From: Camarhynchus parvulus
Lineage: Eukaryota > Chordata > Aves > Passeriformes > Thraupidae
DNA length: 64,000 nt
Assembly: GCF_901933205.1 (NCBI RefSeq)
Contig: NC_044578.1
Span: 13,912,501-13,976,500, forward strand
Direction of reading: 5' to 3'
Program-made: the position numbers and the translations under genes
The notes under the pieces: generated by a model
Databases searched by the model: none
Told to the model about the DNA's origin: nothing
The model's input: the letters and a program-made list of their open reading frames with translations, nothing else
Shown here: positions 51,201 to 62,052 of the stretch, in pieces
How positions within the stretch are numbered: position 1 is the first letter of the stretch
How the letters are laid out: each line of letters opens with the position of its first letter

Positions 51201-51616
51201 CTAGATCTTGAGAAGAAAGGCTTTGGAAAACTAAGAAAGAATCCACAGGACAAGCAGTGGAGGAGGAAAACTAAAATCACTGAAAATTACTTTGGTACTG
51301 GTCTGATATGCAAATTGAAAATAAAAAGTTAGTATAACAAATACTTCCAAATGAAGGTGTAAGAAACAGCAAGGCTAGTTAAAAAATAAAAAAATACCCC
51401 ATTTTTTTTGGCCAGCACAAGGACAATATTCTTTATGGTGTCTGTAGGTATCACAAGAGAATTGTTTCCTTCCAGGTACTCCTGAGGAGAAGTCAGCCGG
51501 AGATGTGCACACACTTCCACTTCTTTAACAAACTGCTTCTTTCCTTCTTTATGAAGGCGAAGGAACTTTATTGTATTCTTGCCATATTCACAGTTGAGGA
51601 CTTCAAGGTCCTTGAT
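45097..51616 (-). CDS. UOX: Cysteine-rich urate oxidase (uricase), coding exons 2-8 (gene-level entry)
   Basis: Urate oxidase converts urate and O2 to 5-hydroxyisourate and H2O2. Seven exons on the minus strand, in order 51616-51398, 50639-50523, 50394-50316, 47209-47023, 46539-46416, 46079-46002 and 45234-45097, join in phase to 313 codons plus TAA with no stop or frameshift. Conserved are the catalytic Lys (EYGKN), Thr (IPTDTIKN), the Phe in SGFEGF, Arg in DRIL, Gln in SPSYQKT and the Asn of NNT. Unlike mammalian uricase, the aligned catalytic His is Phe (NNTFYN), there are 17 Cys residues, and the C-terminus runs about 20 residues longer and ends QGN, not a PTS1 such as SRL. The first coding exon, about 11 residues in mammals, was not found; a weak candidate is ATG at 52608 (three codons, donor GTACAA). 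This fits the bird/reptile CRUOX reported to have weak activity and skin expression. Confidence 0.92.
46002..46079 (-). CDS. UOX: UOX exon 7, catalytic His replaced by Phe
   Basis: 26 codons, phase 0, donor GAA/GTAAGT. It aligns without gaps to the mammalian segment ending in DMSKMGLINKEE. The Asn facing urate is present, but the catalytic His two residues later (NIHYF in mammals) is Phe (NTFYN). It has no Cys. Confidence 0.9.
46416..46539 (-). CDS. UOX: UOX exon 6 with urate-binding Gln
   Basis: One base plus 41 codons. It encodes [17 protein letters not shown]; the Gln that binds urate is kept, while the Arg common in mammals (YDRGEYSP) is Cys here. Further Cys occur in REC and VNC. The donor is CAG/GTATCT. 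Confidence 0.93.
47023..47209 (-). CDS. UOX: UOX exon 5 with urate-binding Phe and Arg
   Basis: Two bases, 61 codons, two bases. It contains the strongly conserved [17 protein letters not shown], with the Phe that stacks on urate, and the urate-binding Arg in HDRIL. Four Cys occur in the last 20 codons (ILC, FFC, GEC, FNC). The donor is ATG/GTATAT. Confidence 0.93.
50316..50394 (-). CDS. UOX: UOX exon 4
   Basis: 26 codons plus one base. It encodes [20 protein letters not shown]. Three Cys occur in 26 residues; only the one in FCE is common to uricases. The donor is ATG/GTGAGA. Confidence 0.92.
50523..50639 (-). CDS. UOX: UOX exon 3
   Basis: 39 codons, phase 0. It encodes [16 protein letters not shown] and QEVPWQRL. 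The Cys in ICNHF is shared with mammals, while TTFCQV replaces a Ser. The donor is GAG/GTATCT. Confidence 0.92.
51398..51616 (-). CDS. UOX: UOX exon 2 with catalytic Lys and Thr
   Basis: 73 codons, phase 0 at both ends. The acceptor is TTTGCAG; the donor GGG/GTATTT is weak beyond the GT. It carries the Lys of EYGKN and the Thr of IPTDTIKN, two members of the catalytic triad, and Cys at codons 9 and 36. Confidence 0.92.
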
Positions 51617-52950
51617 CTGCAAAGAAAACACGTGGCAGTAGTAAAGAAATGCAGTGGAAGCCTGCGTTATGCTGTCATGAAACAATGTCAGTGAAATATA
51701 AACAGTGCTTATGGCCTTTATTTTTGTAGTTAGCCATGATAATGAGAATATTTTCATTATAAATTGCAGAGTCCTGACAGGAAGAAAAAATGCTTTAGGA
51801 GACTATTATTGTATTAGTAGCAGCTGAGATAAAATTTTGAAATTTTCTGGGGAACAGATAATAGAACAGGAGTCACAGTGAACTGATCTCTCATTTGTCA
51901 TCTGTGAATTAGTCCTGACTATATAGACCTTCACTGAGTCTCTTCTCTGGGATCATTGGTTTTGTTTGCTTTAAGCCCTGTTATCAAGTTTTACCCTGCT
52001 TCTGTCAAACACACCCCATTTACACATCTCTTACAGTGTTGGAGAGGCTGTACTAGCAAGGTGACAAAATTCTGCAAAGGTTGTGAGGATTTCTGTTTTG
52101 CTGAAATAGCCAGAGGTCATTGCACTAGACTTTCCATGAGGTTGAAATATCCCATACTCCATATGAACAACTTTTAATGTAAATCAGCCCCTTTTCATGT
52201 AGGCATAATGAGAATGGAGAAAGAGCACTTTCCACACCAAAATATAAATTGAAGCTTTTTTTGTGTAAGTTGCTAAAAGATTATCAGATGTGAAATTGCT
52301 CCATTCAGACATGTTTGTTCTTAAATGCACTTGAAAAATAGTTGAAAAAAGCATTAGCTAATTGTAAGTAAATTCATTTGGTTCAGAGATCAGAGCGCTT
52401 CTCTGGCTCAGTCCCTACAGGCTCAATCCCCAGGGGTGACTGGAGGTGCCCAGCACCGGAGCCGGTGTCGGACGCTCACTGGGAACCCTTTCTGCAGGCA
52501 CAGGGAGAGGGCTGGGCGGAGAAGTAGTGCGTTAGAGTAATGTTGTTTTGCTTGTCTGAACACCGGGGGTTATTTTAGATAGGTGTGAAAAATTTGTACG
52601 TCAGTCATGGAGAACTGAAAGGAAAACAAAAAGGGGTTTCGGTATCTGCAGGCTGGAGCTTTTTTTAAAGCAGAATACCATGAATATTCTAAATAGTCAA
52701 AATATTTTTTCTGTGTTTTGTCAAAAGCATAACTTGTCCACTGTCATTTTGTTGCCCAAAGAAACCGTGAGCAGTTTCCGGCAGCTCCCAGGAGCCCCTG
52801 CCCCGCTGCCCATGGCCGGCCCTGCTCTGGAGCCCGGTTTCCCAGGCGGGGTGCGCTCCCTGCTCCGTGGGCTGGAGCTGACAGCTCTGGCAGCGCAACT
52901 TCTCCTTTCAGAGCCACTCGGGGCTCGCCCTGCGCAGCCGGGAAACCAAA
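51617..52950. promoter_or_regulatory. Head-to-head interval between UOX exon 2 and DNASE2B exon 1
   Basis: 1.33 kb separates the two divergent coding regions. It should hold UOX exon 1, part of UOX intron 1 and the DNASE2B 5' UTR, so the promoters are close or shared. The segment 52440-52520 and the last 180 bases are GC-richer. A minus-strand CTTTAAAAAAAGC near 52660 resembles a TATA box and lies about 55 bases upstream of the ATG at 52608. None of this is proven. Confidence 0.4.
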
Positions 52951-53063
52951 ATGCCGGCGGGATCTGCTTGGTGCCAGCCTGCTCTGCTCTTACTTCTCTC
53001 CTGCGTGCCCCTGTGGGCCGCTGGGGTTTCCTGCAGGAATGAAGATGGGGAGACGGTGGATTG
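52951..53063 (+). CDS. DNASE2B: DNASE2B exon 1, signal peptide
   Basis: 37 codons plus two bases. The ATG is chosen because it gives a normal signal peptide (WCQPALLLLLSCVPLWAAG) before the conserved CRNEDGE. The donor is TTG/GTGAGT. Confidence 0.92.
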
Positions 53064-56000
53064 GTGAGTAAATACCGTGCAGGGGAGAAACGCTGGGAGA
53101 GTAAATAAATACACTGAGATTAAACCGCGGAAAGTGGGTGGGCCACCGAGGAGCAACGCAAAGGCAATCGCTGGTTCAGCACTGTTGGCACGAGAGTGGT
53201 GGCGGAGTGCTGCGTTTGAAAAACCTGGGATAAGTCACTGAAATCGGATTTCATTTCCCTGAACCAACCACCGTGCAGCATCATGACTAACTGTAGAACA
53301 ATCAAATAATCACGGTTTTACACAGCGTTCGTGTCTCATGATCAAAGGGAGCGTAACCTGTGTTGCGGTGCCAGCTGCGCTCGCCAGCGGCGGCCCCGGG
53401 GACACGGCCGGGCCCGGGAACGCCGGGCGGGGAAGGCGTCCGTGTGTCCCTGGGCTGGCCCTGACAGCAGCGGAGCGGCGCTCTCGGCCCCTGCTGAGGG
53501 CACCGAGGGGCGGCGGAGGCTGAGCCGCCCCGGGCTGGCGGCAGCAGCGCGGCCGAGCTCCTGTGCCTGTGCCTGGAGCAGGAGTCGCTCCCTGCCCGGA
53601 GCTGCCGTCACGGCACCGCCGGTGCCTTCCCGCTGCCAGCTGCGAGCCCAACTTCGGGGATTACATGATTAATTGGATTAATGAGCTTTCAAGATGAAAA
53701 GATGCAAAGTAAAATTGCATAATATCCGGCTCAGATTTTAAAAGTGAAATGAGGGCTCTTTAAAAAGAGCTTCCTGAAGATAAATATCAAGCAGTTTCAA
53801 AAGAAAAAATGTTTTTCTTGTGAACAACAATTAGTTTGGATACAAGTGCTAAAGAAGTAGGCCCATCCCTTTCCTTGCGCACAGAGCTAACTGCAGGGAA
53901 GGCGGGCGGTCCTGCACCACAGGCAGGAGCACAAAGCTGGCTTTGCTCTGTTGGCATAGCATCAAATATATGAGGGTCTAATCCATCCCTGTGACTTGTC
54001 AACTTTGCCGAGGCACTTCTGGATAGTGTAATTTTTTCAGGAATCAGACTCTTAGTTGGTGCAGCTACCCAGGAACTTAAAGGTATGAGATATTTTATTT
54101 CTACCTAAAGTGGATTTATTCCTTGCAGAATAAGGTTTTTTGTGAAAAACAAATGAACACAAAAACCCAAACAAACAAACAAAAAACAAACAAAACCCAC
54201 AGACCAATATATACACAAACTGTCAAGTTCTTAGATGAGGACAATTTTTGTATTAAAATTTTCTGAGAAATTTCTTGAAGTCTGGGGCTAGGAGTAATTC
54301 ACCTGTGCCTGAATGTCAATGCCAGTGACGTGGGGCCTGTTCCGGGAGGGAACTTGGGGGTTTGCAGAGGCAAATCCATGTTCCCTTTCACAAATTTAGC
54401 AGCTAGGACAGGGGGATTACCTTTTCAGTATGCCCTGATCAAAAGAAAAGAAACTTGCCTGTCTGCTGGGGTCATTCTGGTTTACTAAAAAGAGTCAGCC
54501 TTTGGATTCTGGATTTGGTTGCTATGAAGCTGACAGGAGAAGCAGAACTGAAACTGCTGAGAAAAGCCTCCTCTTAAACAAAATATGTCAATGTCCTTTT
54601 AAACAAACAACACTGCATTATTTTAAGTTAGTATCAGGATTGTGTGAGTTTCTGCTATGTAGTGGTTTCATCCTGCAGTATTCCATAACTCCTCAGTACT
54701 CACACACCCCTTCATTTGCCGCTGAACCAGAGGGATCACTTGCTTTATCTGACCTGATCCCATCTGTGCTCCCCAGCTGGGCTGGCAGCTCCTCCCCGCA
54801 GCAGTACCTGGGCGGGCAGAAGTCTCTCCTGTGTTTTCCCTTCACTCGGGATCTCATCCCACAGTCCTCGTTGCAGCTCCCGCGGGGGCTGCCAGAGCCC
54901 ATGGCCGCAGGACCGGCTGTGTGAGCGGGGCGGAGTCTTTCCTTTAGTCATCTAAACTCACTGCTTTCTGTGGGAAGCCTTCCCTGCAAATAACAGCCAG
55001 AGCTATGCTTTCTGAGAAATGCTGAGTCAAGGACTGAAGCCGCCATGCACATTGTTTGTTTGGGCTTCTTTTGAGGGGGTGGGGAGGAAGGGAAGAAGTA
55101 AAGATGTGATTCTTGCCTGTAAATTGTGTTCAGTCACAAGAAAACAATGTGACAATGCTAATCCAGTCTAAGCGGATTCGCTCTTTCTTGGTTCTCGGGA
55201 AAATAACCTTTACTCTGCTCCCATCAGTGCCTAAGTTCTTGAAAAATTTCCTGTGCACGAATAGCACTAAAGATTTTATACAACTTTAATTGGTAATACA
55301 CTCAGCTGGCTTTCTGGAAAGATACAAAGCATGTATCCACTGGGAACTGGCAGGCAATTTCCTGATAGCTCAATGACTAGCATTTCGTAAGCATGTCTGC
55401 TAAGGTGGTTTGTCAGATGCAAGGCTGTAAACACTTCCAGAGCATAAACCTTGCAGTAGGTTTCGAAGTAATTTGGAAAGGCTTCATCTACTAATTCCTG
55501 GATCAGCTCTTACTACTATAACTACTGCTATTCCTCCCCTTTCCAAATCTTCGTTTCAAATCTTTATTTCAAATAAAGGAATTGTTGTGACTCCTGATGC
55601 ATGTATAGGCACAGACCACTCTCCCCAGCCTAGTTATATAAATCACTTCCTTCTCTGTGATCTGTCATCAGAAATTATTTCTGCTGAGATACTTTTAGGA
55701 GATCATTCAATCAGTGGCAAATCAGGTGGATTACCAGGACCACGACTGGTGTGTGCTTTTCTTCTGCCTGTACATGTATATATCCCATGGATTAAATGTT
55801 CTTCTCTAGTAAAATGTTTTCCTGCCACTTTTTACCTGTGTTTGGAGATGTCTTTTGTGACCAACTTGAGCCTCTAAATCAACTGGGCAAGGTTTACTCC
55901 TCCTGATATACTTAAGGGGTTAAGCACAGGCTGCATTTGTGTTAAATAGTACAGATTGAAAAGAATGCCACTCAGTCCTTACTGTTGACATTAATAGCAA

Positions 56001-59000
56001 ATTACTCAATTGCAACCCTCAGAGAAAGTGGCTGAGTTAATTACATTGTGATTAATCCCGTGGACTTGTGCACTGGGAAAACTTGTTTACTTTATCAGGA
56101 ACCTTTGTATGAACTGAGCCATTTACTCTGTTTACTGACAATATTGAGTACTTTACAGTTTTGAAGAGATTTGTGTTCCTGGCTAATGGTTTGAAAATTT
56201 CCAGTCTGTAACAGTTCATCAGAGTGCAAGTCTATTATGGGAAGTATGATTGGAACTACACTTTGCTTTATACTTATTTTGTGATTGTGATACATATAAA
56301 TATAATATAATGCACTTTTTTATTTCAATACCCAATTTTATCTATTTAATATAAAGCCATATTTACATAATATAGAAATTGCTTGACCTGGGGGAATGTT
56401 AGACTGGGTTAGGGACCTTTACCAGAACCAGGAACAATAGGGATTTCATGGACTCAACAAAGGCTACCTCAAATTCTTCAGGGGTACCAACAGCAGTCTG
56501 GCAACAGCAACAGGACTTTGGTGCTGAATGAGCCTCCCTTGCTTGTTAAGAAGCAGCACAAATTTGTCTGCAGCAGGGACTGTGCTGCCAAACTGCAGCT
56601 GGTCCCCAGGCTTTGAGGCTGAGATGGCCACACTGCTCCCCCTCCAGCCTGGGCATCCCTGGATTCAACCTCCTTTTCTCAGGGAAGGAGATGCTCATTT
56701 ACATATTCAAATAGGGTGGTGGTGAAAAACCAATTGTTCTTCACTGTTGCAGGTTTGCTCTTTACAAGCTGCCAAAGCATGCCAAAGGACAGATTCCCCT
56801 GCTGGGACTGGAATACCTGTACATGGATGCCCTGACTCCACAGTGGCAGCTTGGTAAATACCTCATCAACATGAGCCAGGGTGCTCTGGGACAAACACTG
56901 CAGCAGCTCTATGAGACATATGAATCCAAGGCAAGTGACATTTCATTTCTGTTAGTGTGGTTACTTGATATTTTGTGCAGATGACATGAAAGCAGCCAAA
57001 ATAAGCATATAAGGCCTGACCAATGGATCTGCTAAAAAGCATAGGGGAGGAGCACCTTGACAGCTGGGCAGATTATTTTCAGTTTTGGCTACAATTAGGG
57101 ATAATCCTCAAACTTCTAATATCTAGTCAAGCTTTTCATAGAGTTAGAGTATTGTCCATCAAAAAGAATGTTCATACATTCTCCCTTTGGCTTCTTTTCT
57201 GCAATTCATGTTGAGCAATATCTGAAGCAATATCTGACCAAGGTCAGTGGTAATTGTTACAGACACATGTCCTAAGCCCTGCTATGTGCACGTGTTTCAT
57301 ACTGTGACTCAAATAAAATCTGAGTTTTCATCATCCCCCTGAAATGACTGTGACTGCTCCAGCACTGGTATGCTGGTTGTTGGCCTTTTTTTTGCTCCCA
57401 CCCTCAGACACCTCACGTATATTTGTGTGAAGTGATAGTAAAATATCACAAGATTTCCCTATAATTATTTTTTTTTCCCATCTATGTAGTATTGTTGGGA
57501 GTCTGGGTGTGTCTTTGCATTTCTCCTGTGGGTTTGTGGTAGGGTGCAATTAATTGGTATGTAGAAGAGACTCCCAAAAGTCACTCAAATATTGACAGTC
57601 CAGAAAACTGTCAAGTCCCAGGTCTTACTGCAGCTGTAATAAACTGTTTACAAACTTAGAGTACATTGTGAGGGTAGGCATGTCCCAACTCCTTTGAAGT
57701 TCTCTATTCAGGGGAAATAAGGTGCGACTGTATGCAAATTTCTTGCAAAAAAGCTTGAATTGCTTGCCCTTAATAACAGCAGTTGTCATGCCTGTTTTTA
57801 CTCAGCAAATATTTTTACCAGATCTGATTGCTAAATCAGAGAGAGGCCCAGAAAACAGACAGTGGGAGTTCTTTGCAAGCAAGGGGCCACTAAACCCATG
57901 TAAATTGGCTGAGCAAGCATTTTCAACCCTTGGGAAAGGCAACTGCAGTGATTGAGAGAGTTTCCACTCAGCTGAGGCCTAATGCTGAGTCTTCAGGTTT
58001 ATTGTACTGTAAGCTCTGTAGAGACTGTGTCAGCTGAACTGGGAGCAGGATTAGGCTCATGATGTTCACACAGAGGAATCCTGAATCCTTTCTTCTGTTC
58101 CCAGCAGATGTTTTCTTAAGTGCCTTTCTCTTACTGAATGTCATAATGTCATAATTTTCAGAAATGTGTGTTTCCCTGCAGAGGAACACCACTGCATATG
58201 CAATATACAATGATGAGATCCCTGAATCAGACTCCAAAGGGTCGAAATGTGGACACACCAAAGGTACAGGGAGAGTCCCAAACTACTGTTTTCTCCTTTC
58301 TAAAGTTGCAGATAGAATCTGCTTGTCTGTCTGTTTGCCTATCTGCATATCTAAAATTCCTGCCTAAAGCAAAACTGAAGAGTGATCTGCATGGTGTGTG
58401 GTTTTTGTATAGTTACCTATGCTGCAGCTTGTTTTGGTTTTGCTATGCCTGTGCTGTGTGAAGGATCCTGGGGCTTATGGACTCTGTTTCAAGAGTTGAA
58501 ACTAATACAAATCCTTTGAGCACCATCCTGTGCCTGATGGCAAACCAGTACAAGATGTGAAGGGAAACATTCCCTCAACAGAAACCTCTGCAAACTTTCT
58601 GGGACAAGAAACTGCTGCCAAGATCATGAAAGCACTGTAGGATGTAGTTACAGAAAATCGAGACTTTCAATGAGTGTAAACTTCAGTGGCGTTTAAATGT
58701 TCCCCTGAGGAAGCAGATGGGGTTTGCCCAGCCTGGGATGGAAATGAGCGGATTTTGCAGGGCTGTCTTTTCAGGCTGCAGCAATGGGCACAGCTCAGGA
58801 GCATGATCCACCCTGGAGGGGACAAGCATAGCTTGTCTCTCTGCTGCTTCCCCATGGGACACATTTTGGTCTGGGAAAGAAGCCACGGTGTTGACAGAAC
58901 CTGTTTCCCTTTGTCCAGTGAATATTTGAAGTGAAGAAAGATGAGCAATGGAGAGAGGGTCACAACCTGTGAGCTTCCATTGCTGGAACTCTTGAAGGCA

Positions 59001-62000
59001 AAATTTGAGCAGAGGGTGGAGGTGTGAAAGGATTTTAGTCAAATAAAACATTATGACAGTTTGAGTTATGCAGGAAAGAATTGATGCAATTCTAATACAA
59101 TATTACTGTCTTCTGTGGCCTAATAATCTACTCTAGAATAGCTTACTGTAGACATTAACACATTGAAATGTGGGATCTGCAGCAGCAAAACCAAAATAGG
59201 GCACAGCTCTATCATCTCAGAGTTTTTTCCTCCTATATTCATTTGCAGTTTTATTTTGATAGGATTTCTGCTCTTGGATAAATCACAAGGCTTCTGGGTG
59301 ATTCACAGTGTGCCTCTGTTCCCTCCCAACCCTGAGGATGGGTATGGATATCCATCTAGTGGCGAGTCCTTCGGACAGACAGCCATCTGTATAACCTTCA
59401 AATATGATCAGTTCACGGAAATAGGTACGAAAAGCTTCTCCCTAAGAAAGTCCCACCACACCTCTCTGACTGCTTTCCTTGAGGTTTCACCTCAAAAATT
59501 CCTTGTTCTTGACCTTTTTTTGTGACATTGGGAAACCAAGTGGGGCCTGGAAAAAGCATTCTTGGCTTCAGTTGTGTTTATCCAATGATTTCCTGTGTGA
59601 ATGTGGGAAATTCACTCTTCTGCTCTGTTTTCATCTCCCTGTGGGGACTATCAGGATAATAATAGTCACAAGTGCATATTGAGAGTAAACTCAGTCCATG
59701 CAAACAAATGCTTTGGAAATACAAAGAAGGATGATTAATCACTTTTAACAGTAATACCTCAGTCAGCAACAGTCATCTGCAGGTTCTAAAAATGTAAGGC
59801 AACCTCTGCTTGAGCTGGAGTAGTAGCCTTGACTCATCAAAAATATGAAGTGTGGAATAAATATCACCTAGAATTTTCCCAGGTATTTCTTTGTCACAAA
59901 AATTGCCAATACTAAATATACAAAAAAACCCAAAACCCAACAAAATACAGCTGCAAGATTCAGAACTATCTGGCAGTGATAACTGGTACTGGAATCCTGA
60001 AAGGGGACTTTTGAAAGACACTACAACAAGTCATATTGGCATGTTCCTCAACTCTTTTCACACTGTTTTCCCCCTCTTCTCTCACTTACAAACCTCAAAT
60101 CAAGTAAATGAATGGCACACGCTGTGCAAATTGCCAGGCTGGCCACACCTCAGAGCTATCTAACCCGGGTTCCTGTTTGTGGAAACACATCTATGCATGT
60201 GTTTAGCAGAAGAGGACAAAAAATGAGATGCATATGCTAATGCTTTTCCTGGCTCATCCTCCCAGCTTCTGCTAATCTGTGGTTCAGGGATTTCCTGAAC
60301 CAGAAAGACTGGAATGTTTCTGATGGACTGGTCTTCCATGAACTCACCTAATGAGCCCATTTGTTCTCTAGCTGTTTATGCTTTCCATGGCAAGTTCTTC
60401 TACAGTTGAGCACTATTCAGAAAAGGAGATTTCTCCTGCAAATTCAATCCAGATGCTGAAAGTCAAGTTCTGTTCTCCCTAAAACCAAACTAGACCCTTT
60501 AGCAGCTCCTCTGTTTGCCTTTGGCTTGGCAGCTGTAACTGGCTGGAGACTAGTCCTGTAAATACAGCCAGGTTTGGATTTACATGTGATGTCTGAGAGC
60601 TCCCTGACTGCAGAGAGGCTCAAAGATGGGCATGGGTGGAAGTGGCAGTGGACCAAAACCACCAGTTAACAGTTCTGCTCGGAATAATGGGCTGTAAGTG
60701 AAAGCCTGAGTGTACTCTCCCAGCCAGTCTTTGTGCTGCCGGGCCAGTCACAATACAAAGCAACACACAAATTTTTGGTTGCTAAAATAAGATACTTTGA
60801 CACTTAACTCATCCAGGAGATAGGCTGTGAAGATTAAGAAGGATTTAGGTTTTCTGTCCAAGACAGAACTTTGTTCTCTTGATTGCTTTTCTTTAACCCA
60901 TTTTAATTCTGCATGTGTTCATTTTTGTGGGTTTTTCTCAGACCAACAGATGCTGAGTTATAATCCAGGAATCTACAGCTGTTCCATCCCTGACATCTTC
61001 CAAGCTGATCTCCCAAATCTCCAGAAACTCTGTGCAAAATCCAGGCTGCCCTCGCCCCCCTTGCACCACCTCTCCAAGCTCCAGTCAGCTCAGGGGGAAA
61101 ACTTTCTCCACTTTGCAAAGTCACACTTGTTCATAGATGGTAAGAGAACCTTTTGCTCTCTATAGAACACATTCTCAATTAATTCTTAAAATATGAATTA
61201 ATAAATTATTTAAAAATTTGTGTTCTCTCTGAGGGGAAAAAAGGAAGTTCAGCTTCAGCAATAAATGTAACAGAGGGCAAGGCATGCTGTCCTATCCTAA
61301 TGTTCTCTCAGCCTCACAAAGCAAAAAGCTGTCTGGTCCATCCTAAAGTATTGAACAATCAGATTTTCAGGAAAATTATGTTCCATTATTCAACAGTAAT
61401 AAAGAAGAAGAAATAGGGGGGTTGAATCATCTGGGAGTTTTTGTTATGAAGAGGACTTGCAATTTTTTTGTCTGTTCCCTTTTTTCGTGCTGTTTGTTTG
61501 TAACAGGTTTTCTAGAAGGAGAAAAAGTAGAAATGAACTTCTGAAAAGGTCAAAATAAGGGGAGAGGGCAAAATTTTCTCTGGCCAACTTCATGCTTTAC
61601 AATGCAACTAGCACAATTTAGATCATGCTTTTCAGTCTGTTCTTAAATGAATGAACATGAAACACTTGATTTCCCACACCCTATGTTATTCCACAGATAT
61701 CTATGTGGCCTGGATGGCTCAGGAACTGAAGACTGATTTGTTGGCTGAATCCTGGCAGCGTTCTGGTGAAAAGCTTTACTCGAATTGCTCTCTTGACTAC
61801 CACGTCTACAACGTAAACATAATAGGGATGCCATTGAACTCCACCTTCCATTCCATTAATGACCATTCCAAATGGGCTGTTTCAAGGAAATACAAAGATC
61901 AGTGGACATGCATTGGGGACTTGAACCGTGCTGCTGAGCAAGCTTGGAGAAGTGGTGGGTTCATCTGTACCCAGAACGAACAGATCTACAAAGCCTTCAG

Positions 62001-62052
62001 GCATTTGATAATCCACTATGAAAGCTGCACTTCTGCTCCCAGAGAGCTGTAA
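52951..62052 (+). CDS. DNASE2B: Deoxyribonuclease II beta (DLAD), complete gene (gene-level entry)
   Basis: Secreted/lysosomal acid endonuclease that cuts DNA without metal ions; in mammals it clears nuclear DNA from lens fibre cells. Exons 52951-53063, 56753-56930, 58182-58263, 59263-59424, 60942-61139 and 61697-62052 join to 362 codons (human about 361). A signal peptide (leucine-rich core, cleavage near WAAG) precedes SCRNEDGETVDW, typical of the mature DNase II start. Both HxK catalytic motifs are present: HTK in CGHTKG and HSK in NDHSKW. Potential N-glycosylation sites include NMS, NTT, NCS and NST. The C-terminal WTCIGDLNRA and SGGFICTQN are hallmarks of the family. Intron 2 uses a GC donor. 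Other introns hold no gene I can support. The copy looks fully functional. Confidence 0.95.
53360..53650. promoter_or_regulatory. CpG-rich island in DNASE2B intron 1
   Basis: About 290 bases of dense CpG and GC (AT-rich on both sides), 300 bases past exon 1. It could be part of the DNASE2B or UOX promoter region, an alternative start, or an intronic enhancer. Overlapping open frames of up to 113 codons on both strands are a composition effect. Confidence 0.5.
53664..56740. other. DNASE2B: Rest of DNASE2B intron 1
   Basis: No internal gene was seen. It holds an A/C-rich low-complexity tract at 54140-54200 and a moderately GC-rich patch at 54770-54930. Open frames (134-140 codons at 54502 and 55473) have no recognisable domains. 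Confidence 0.5.
54140..54200 (+). repeat. A/C-rich low-complexity tract
   Basis: About 60 bases built from imperfect AAAC and AAAAC units in DNASE2B intron 1. Confidence 0.8.
56753..56930 (+). CDS. DNASE2B: DNASE2B exon 2, GC donor
   Basis: One base plus 59 codons. It encodes FALYKLPK, GLEYLYMD and QTLQQLYETYESK. The splice donor is AAG/GCAAGT, matching the consensus of the rare GC-AG introns; no usable GT lies nearby in the right phase. Confidence 0.92.
58182..58263 (+). CDS. DNASE2B: DNASE2B exon 3 with first HxK motif
   Basis: 27 codons plus one base after TTCCCTGCAG. It carries NTTAYAIYNDE and the catalytic CGHTK. The donor is AAG/GTACAG. Confidence 0.93.
59263..59424 (+). CDS. DNASE2B: DNASE2B exon 4
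   Basis: Two bases, 53 codons, one base. It encodes GFWVIHSVPLFPP and GQTAICITFKY, a core beta-sheet region of DNase II. The donor is TAG/GTACGA. Confidence 0.93.
60942..61139 (+). CDS. DNASE2B: DNASE2B exon 5
   Basis: Two bases, 65 codons, one base. It encodes YNPGIYSCSIPDIF and LQSAQGENFLHFAKS. The donor is ATG/GTAAGA. Confidence 0.93.
61697..62052 (+). CDS. DNASE2B: DNASE2B terminal exon with second HxK motif
   Basis: Two bases, 117 codons and TAA. It carries AWMAQELKTDLL, the second catalytic motif NDHSKW, WTCIGDLNRAAEQA and SGGFICTQNEQIY. Confidence 0.95.

Noticed and set aside
52689..52898. 69-codon minus-strand frame near the UOX 5' side, tested as UOX exon 1
   Set aside because: It does not resemble the uricase N-terminus and has no suitable in-phase donor.
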